Shown: one piece after another, positions 7,367 to 9,989 of the stretch | Layout: each line of letters begins with the position of its first letter | Position numbering within the stretch: the stretch's first letter is position 1 | Assembly (NCBI GenBank): GCA_963582685.1 | Contig: CAUZSM010000058.1 | Coordinates: 1-9,989 of the forward strand | DNA length: 9,989 nucleotides | Direction: 5' to 3' | Source: CAUZSM01 sp963582685 | Lineage (GTDB): Archaea; Thermoplasmatota; Poseidoniia; Poseidoniales; Thalassarchaeaceae | Made by a program: the position numbers and the translations under genes | The notes under the pieces: model-generated | What the model saw: only the letters and a program-made list of their open reading frames with translations | Databases searched by the model: none | Told to the model about the DNA's origin: nothing

Positions 7367-8029
7367 TTCACCGGGGAAAATGTGTTGCCACAACTCTTTG
7401 CAATCCTTATTCTCGATGATAGGGACACCTGCCTCTGTGAATGCATCAATTGCACTCTGCTTGGTCGGACAGAAGCCAATGAAACGGCTATTTGGAATCA
7501 TCATAGAAAGGTCGGTACTCGTATCTCCTACGCTGACTACTTGATTGGCATCGATGCCGCGTATTCTGCATATCTTCTCTACCATCTGGCCCTTGTCATG
7601 AGCCGATATCCGCACTATGCCTTGATCTTGCAATAGCCCATCATCGTCAAACTGGAAACCGTTGCTCGCCCAATCATCAACCTTCAGCAACTGTGCTATG
7701 GAACCGACAAAAAGGTCCACGCCGGCGCTGATGATGGCTACGAATACACCCCGCTCCTGCAATGCCTCGATGAGGTCGCGTGCACCGGGCATCAACTTGA
7801 TTCCCGAAAAGCAACGTATTAACTCGTCACGGTGGATATCTGGCTGAATCTTCTTCCAGTGATAGATGTCGTCCTCCATGAACTCCTCATCAGTAATCTC
7901 ACCTCTGATGAAACGTTTCAGCATCTCAGTACTATCGGTACCGAAATGGTCGTGGATGACTCTCCACGATGATATGATGTCAACAAGAACGCCATCGCAA
8001 TCGAATGCAACAGCTTTCACCTCACTCAT
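7340..8029 (-). CDS. HAD-superfamily phosphatase, phosphoserine-phosphatase-like
   Basis: The 229-aa product has all four HAD motifs: I DCDGVLVD with nucleophile D10 and acid/base D12, II S101 in IISAG, III K146 in HDKGQ, and IV GDTSTD with D169 and D173 for Mg binding. The helical insert between motifs I and II (about 18-80) fits the C1-cap group that includes phosphoserine phosphatase. It is expected to be a soluble cytoplasmic Mg-dependent phosphatase for a small phosphorylated metabolite; the substrate cannot be read from the sequence. The ATG at 8029 was chosen because GGAGATGA lies four bases upstream and it leaves nine residues before motif I. The same frame also offers ATG at 8044 and TTG at 8053. 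The gene ends inside the inverted repeat 36 bases before the transporter start, so read-through into the sugar operon is possible. A sugar-phosphate substrate would suit the neighbourhood but is only a guess. Confidence 0.88.
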   Translation of the reverse strand: MSEVKAVAFDCDGVLVDIISSWRVIHDHFGTDSTEMLKRFIRGEITDEEFMEDDIYHWKKIQPDIHRDELIRCFSGIKLMPGARDLIEALQERGVFVAIISAGVDLFVGSIAQLLKVDDWASNGFQFDDDGLLQDQGIVRISAHDKGQMVEKICRIRGIDANQVVSVGDTSTDLSMMIPNSRFIGFCPTKQSAIDAFTEAGVPIIENKDCKELWQHIFPGESFPAISGE

Positions 8030-8033
8030 CTGG

Positions 8034-8041
8034 TCATCTCC
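8034..8041 (-). promoter_or_regulatory. Shine-Dalgarno-like site for the HAD phosphatase
   Basis: GGAGATGA on the minus strand precedes the ATG at 8029 by four bases. It favours that start over the upstream in-frame ATG (8044) and TTG (8053), for which I see no comparable site. Confidence 0.5.
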
Positions 8042-8114
8042 CATTACACTCAAGTCGATGGCTCTGCGAGGTGGGGGGGCGTTGTTGAATGAAACCCCTA
8101 GCCAGATACAAGTC

Positions 8115-8122
8115 GAAAAGAA
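8115..8122 (-). terminator. T-rich tract after structured RNA, possible terminator
   Basis: TTCTTTTC on the minus strand starts at the base after a GC-rich helix strand (8123-8128). Archaeal transcription commonly ends at T-rich tracts, so this could end either the surface-protein transcript or the candidate RNA. The tract is short and interrupted by one C. Confidence 0.3.
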
Positions 8123-8226
8123 GCAGGCCGGGAGTTAGATCCCTCCCCGGAACGGCTCTCACCGTCCGGGAAGGGGACTCAGGGGGGCAGCCTTGCGGCC
8201 GCCCCGCCTGCCACCCTTTGGGTGGC
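8115..8226 (-). ncRNA. Candidate structured RNA in the GC-rich intergenic region
   Basis: Read on the minus strand, this region gives three strong hairpins. H1 pairs 8210-8216 with 8220-8226 (AAA loop). H2 pairs 8184-8192 with 8197-8205, nine pairs closed by a GCAA (GNRA) tetraloop. H3 pairs 8141-8151 with 8165-8175, then after a one-base bulge 8153-8155 with 8162-8164. A six-pair helix joins 8123-8128 and 8206-8211 around H2 and H3, though it competes with H1 for two bases. H2 and H3 each need one G.U pair, which would be an A.C mismatch on the plus strand, so the transcript should be the minus strand. TTCTTTTC (8122-8115) directly follows the closing helix and could terminate transcription. 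The region is far richer in G+C than the genes around it. It may be a stand-alone RNA, the 3' UTR of the surface-protein gene, or a leader of the HAD gene. I recognise no known RNA family. Confidence 0.45.
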
Positions 8227-8243
8227 CCCTATTGTCACTTCAG

Positions 8244-8256
8244 CCCTGAATCAGGG
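8244..8256. repeat. Palindrome overlapping the stop of the surface-protein gene
   Basis: CCCTGA and TCAGGG flank a single central A, and the stop codon TGA of the surface-protein gene (8251-8253) is part of it. With a one-base centre it is a poor RNA hairpin as drawn, so it may simply be coding chance or a DNA-binding site. CCCTGA recurs shortly afterwards, at about 8262-8267. Confidence 0.5.
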
Positions 8257-9989
8257 GGTTGCCCTGATGTTAGGCGGGTTGAAGGTTGCGTGGTATACCA
8301 TCAGCGGAACGCTGTGTCCACCCTCAGGGGCGTACTGTAGCGTAATGGTTGCCTCGTCGAGCGGGGCACCATCGTTGACCATGCGTACCTGAATCACATC
8401 GTTGGCTCCGAAGCCAACGCTGCAATCGGTACTACAGTCAATGCTGTCCTTGTAGGTAACCAAATTCGGGCTGTTCGAAGGTACACGTCCGTAGACACCC
8501 TCGCGGTTAGCCAAGTGCGTAGTCTCCACCTGACGGTCGCCGCTGTCATCCAACCATTCCACTGTCACGTACACAGCCTGTGCAGCCAACTCGTCGTCGT
8601 GACTTGTCACGGCGATTCGCCAGTACCACATGTCCTGGTCGCTGGTGTGGGTGTAGCGGGCGTCAGCATCGAAGGTAAGACGCGGGTTTGCCTTGCCACT
8701 GGTGTCTGCTAGGCTGTTAGCCCAGATGTAGATGACACCAGACAGCACGACGGTGATTGCTACCAAAAGGATGGTCGCAATAACCGGGCTCACTGCCGCT
8801 TCGTTGTCCTCGATTGCCTCTTCCTCGTCCTCATCCGAACGATTACGGAACAGTAGCATCGCCACGAAGGCGCCTACTAGACTGACTGCCATCAGACCCG
8901 GAGCAAACGAAGCCACACTCATTGCCGGTCGCAGGCTCACAATTGCTGGGAGCTGGTCTCCGGTGTCGGTTGTGGTCATGTTGTTGTTACCCCAGTTCAG
9001 CTCCTCAAGCGCAGGCCTTCGGATGCTGGCGTCGACGTAGTCAGTGGTGTGCGGGTTGATGGTTCGAACCTCGATGAAGGCACGGACCTCTGTGCTCGCA
9101 CTGTTCAGCGTGACCCATCCGCGCAAGGTGGAGGTGTCACCGCGGGCGGGGATGTCGTCCCATGCCACAGTGATTTGGTCCTGCACCAGCGTCGGGTTGT
9201 CATCTACGAAGAAGCGGACCTGTAGGTCGTGCTCGTAGTTGTACAGTGCTGGGTCATCAGCGTTCACATCGTTGGTGATGTCGATGTCAATCGGTATACG
9301 CGTGCCCGGCAGGATTGCCTCGACATTGAGGAAGTTGAATCCTCGGTCCTCGTCGAAGTGGTAGTCCGGCCGTGCTTCAGGCGTATTGATCACACGGATG
9401 TTGATTGTCTCACGTGTAGTTCGCTGCTCGTAATGACCGCTAGCAGACTGGCTGTAGTTGATGTGACCCGGCGCGGATGCCGTGTCGTTCAACCACAGAT
9501 ACACAGTGCAATACACACCGCTCGCCGGCTGCATCTGGTGCACACCGTCGTCAGCCTCGCCATTGCCATCTGCGTCCTGCAGGAAGTCAATCTCCGAGGT
9601 TGGTGCATCGGTCGCTGCATCATCAATCAAGTCGAATTCGAGCGTGTCTGCATCGTTGTCAACTGTAATTGTGAAGTAGTTTCCAAAGGTGCACAACTGA
9701 GTTTGCTGTACATCCCAAGTCAACTCACCGACCGGATGGTCATTGTCGTGCATCAGTCGGCTGAGGTCGAACGTCAGGTTGTCTGAGTTCTCATCATCCT
9801 CCATGACGTCCCAATACCAATCCAACTGTAGGCTGCCATTCGCCGTCTCGACGTAGGTACCTGCCTGTGCATCGAAGTCCTTGATTTCAGGTACATCGTT
9901 CACCGGGTTCACGGTGAAGTCAACATCTACTGATGCTGCATTATCGATGCCGTCAGTCAAGTCCAGCGTGATGGTACAGGTCCCACCAG
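8251..9989 (-). CDS. Large Ig/cadherin-like surface protein with internal archaeal type IV pilin segment (5' end outside window)
   Basis: The frame is open to the right edge, so the N-terminus is missing; 578 complete codons are visible before the TGA at 8251. Numbering from the first whole codon, residues 1-37 end a cadherin/Ig-like repeat with the tell-tale VNPVNDVP. About 37-200 is a second beta-rich domain with a DADGNGEADDG loop (138-148) resembling an EF-hand or dockerin calcium site. About 200-335 is another beta domain, possibly CARDB-like. A membrane helix (about 358-379) is followed by an acidic spacer with DEDEEEAIEDNEA (383-397). Then comes AVSPVIATILLVAITVVL (398-415), the classic archaeal type IV pilin N-terminus with its PibD-type cleavage context, and a C-terminal beta domain (about 424-578) with a cysteine pair DCSTDCS. 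The pilin motif normally sits at the start of a short protein, so an internal position is unusual. It is probably an extracellular, membrane-anchored protein. Its ligand, and whether it is assembled into a pilus, are unknown. Confidence 0.85.
   Translation of the reverse strand, partial: GGTCTITLDLTDGIDNAASVDVDFTVNPVNDVPEIKDFDAQAGTYVETANGSLQLDWYWDVMEDDENSDNLTFDLSRLMHDNDHPVGELTWDVQQTQLCTFGNYFTITVDNDADTLEFDLIDDAATDAPTSEIDFLQDADGNGEADDGVHQMQPASGVYCTVYLWLNDTASAPGHINYSQSASGHYEQRTTRETINIRVINTPEARPDYHFDEDRGFNFLNVEAILPGTRIPIDIDITNDVNADDPALYNYEHDLQVRFFVDDNPTLVQDQITVAWDDIPARGDTSTLRGWVTLNSASTEVRAFIEVRTINPHTTDYVDASIRRPALEELNWGNNNMTTTDTGDQLPAIVSLRPAMSVASFAPGLMAVSLVGAFVAMLLFRNRSDEDEEEAIEDNEAAVSPVIATILLVAITVVLSGVIYIWANSLADTSGKANPRLTFDADARYTHTSDQDMWYWRIAVTSHDDELAAQAVYVTVEWLDDSGDRQVETTHLANREGVYGRVPSNSPNLVTYKDSIDCSTDCSVGFGANDVIQVRMVNDGAPLDEATITLQYAPEGGHSVPLMVYHATFNPPNIRATP
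8725..8796 (-). other. Internal class III prepilin-like segment (archaeal type IV pilin N-domain)
   Basis: These bases encode AVSPVIATILL and the rest of the hydrophobic helix through about IYI. The segment matches the conserved start of archaeal adhesion pilins, where PibD cuts just before the hydrophobic helix. Here it follows a complete membrane helix (8851-8916) and an acidic spacer (about 8797-8841). Membrane helix one would bring the chain inside and the pilin helix would take it out again, putting the predicted cleavage site on the cytoplasmic side where PibD acts. Confidence 0.75.

Larger units (their letters stand above)
8030..8250. other. Intergenic region between surface-protein gene and HAD phosphatase gene
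   Basis: These 221 bases hold no convincing coding sequence on either strand. The right half carries the candidate structured RNA and several homopolymeric G or C runs. The left half (8030-8110) should hold any separate promoter for the phosphatase gene, but I see no clear TATA box there. A C-run (8074-8080 on the minus strand) and a GGGG about 15 bases away could form one more weak hairpin. Confidence 0.7.

Noticed and set aside
8041..8256. 3' end of a lost tnpB/IS605 element with its guide RNA on the plus strand
   Set aside because: The GAAGCAGG-like and GC-hairpin pattern is faintly reminiscent of such ends, but no TnpB coding sequence or zinc-finger remnant is present. The G.U pairs also place the structure on the minus strand.
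8600..8870. Separate pilin gene starting at an internal ATG (for example near 8859 or 8892)
   Set aside because: The frame is continuous with the upstream domains and no Shine-Dalgarno precedes these ATGs. Internal initiation remains possible but is not supported by the sequence.
9040..9110. tRNA gene suggested by GGTTCGAACC at 9061-9070
   Set aside because: No acceptor stem, D-arm or anticodon arm fits around it, and it lies inside a clearly coding stretch of the surface protein.
9229..9786. 185-aa plus-strand open frame
   Set aside because: It lies wholly antisense to the surface protein, has no recognisable motif or ribosome site, and reflects codon bias on the other strand.

Overview
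The window looks like part of an archaeal chromosome, most plausibly a planktonic marine euryarchaeon of the Poseidoniales (Marine Group II) type. This is an inference. It rests on an archaeal type IV pilin N-terminal motif, Ig/cadherin-like giant surface-protein sequence, GTG starts, short gene spacing with both Shine-Dalgarno-led and apparently leaderless genes, and a secreted starch-degrading locus. No rRNA or other taxonomic marker is present. All supported genes are on the minus strand, so transcription runs from high to low coordinates, and both window edges cut a gene.

From the right edge: (1) 8251-9989 is the 3' part of a large surface protein with Ig/cadherin-like sequence, a membrane helix, an acidic spacer and then an internal archaeal type IV pilin N-terminal segment plus a beta-rich pilin-like body. 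(2) 8030-8250 is a GC-rich intergenic region. It can fold as a multi-hairpin RNA on the minus strand, with a GCAA tetraloop, two G.U pairs that exist only in the minus-strand transcript, and a T-rich tract directly after the closing helix. (3) 7340-8029 encodes a HAD phosphatase of the phosphoserine-phosphatase-like type. Its stop codon lies in a perfect 11-bp inverted repeat.

(4) 2619-7304 holds a tightly packed maltodextrin-type ABC importer. It consists of a solute-binding-protein/MalF fusion (883 aa), a MalG permease with four extra N-terminal membrane helices (418 aa), and a short MalK ATPase lacking the usual C-terminal regulatory domain (258 aa). (5) 1-2618 is a secreted GH13 alpha-amylase family enzyme. 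It starts on the base after the MalK stop and is fused through an NGTDPG-repeat linker to a GDSL/SGNH-type esterase domain that runs off the left edge. This gene has no stop inside the window.

Read together, genes 4 and 5 form one operon (malEF-malG-malK-amy). Alpha-glucan would be cut outside the cell by the amylase, and the oligosaccharides captured by a binding domain tethered to the permease and imported with ATP. The C-terminal esterase domain may remove acyl substituents from the polysaccharide or act on a separate ester. No regulator, cytoplasmic maltodextrin-processing enzyme, tRNA, CRISPR array or mobile element was found. The most unusual points are the amylase-esterase fusion, the heavily rearranged transporter architecture, the internal prepilin-like segment and the candidate structured RNA.
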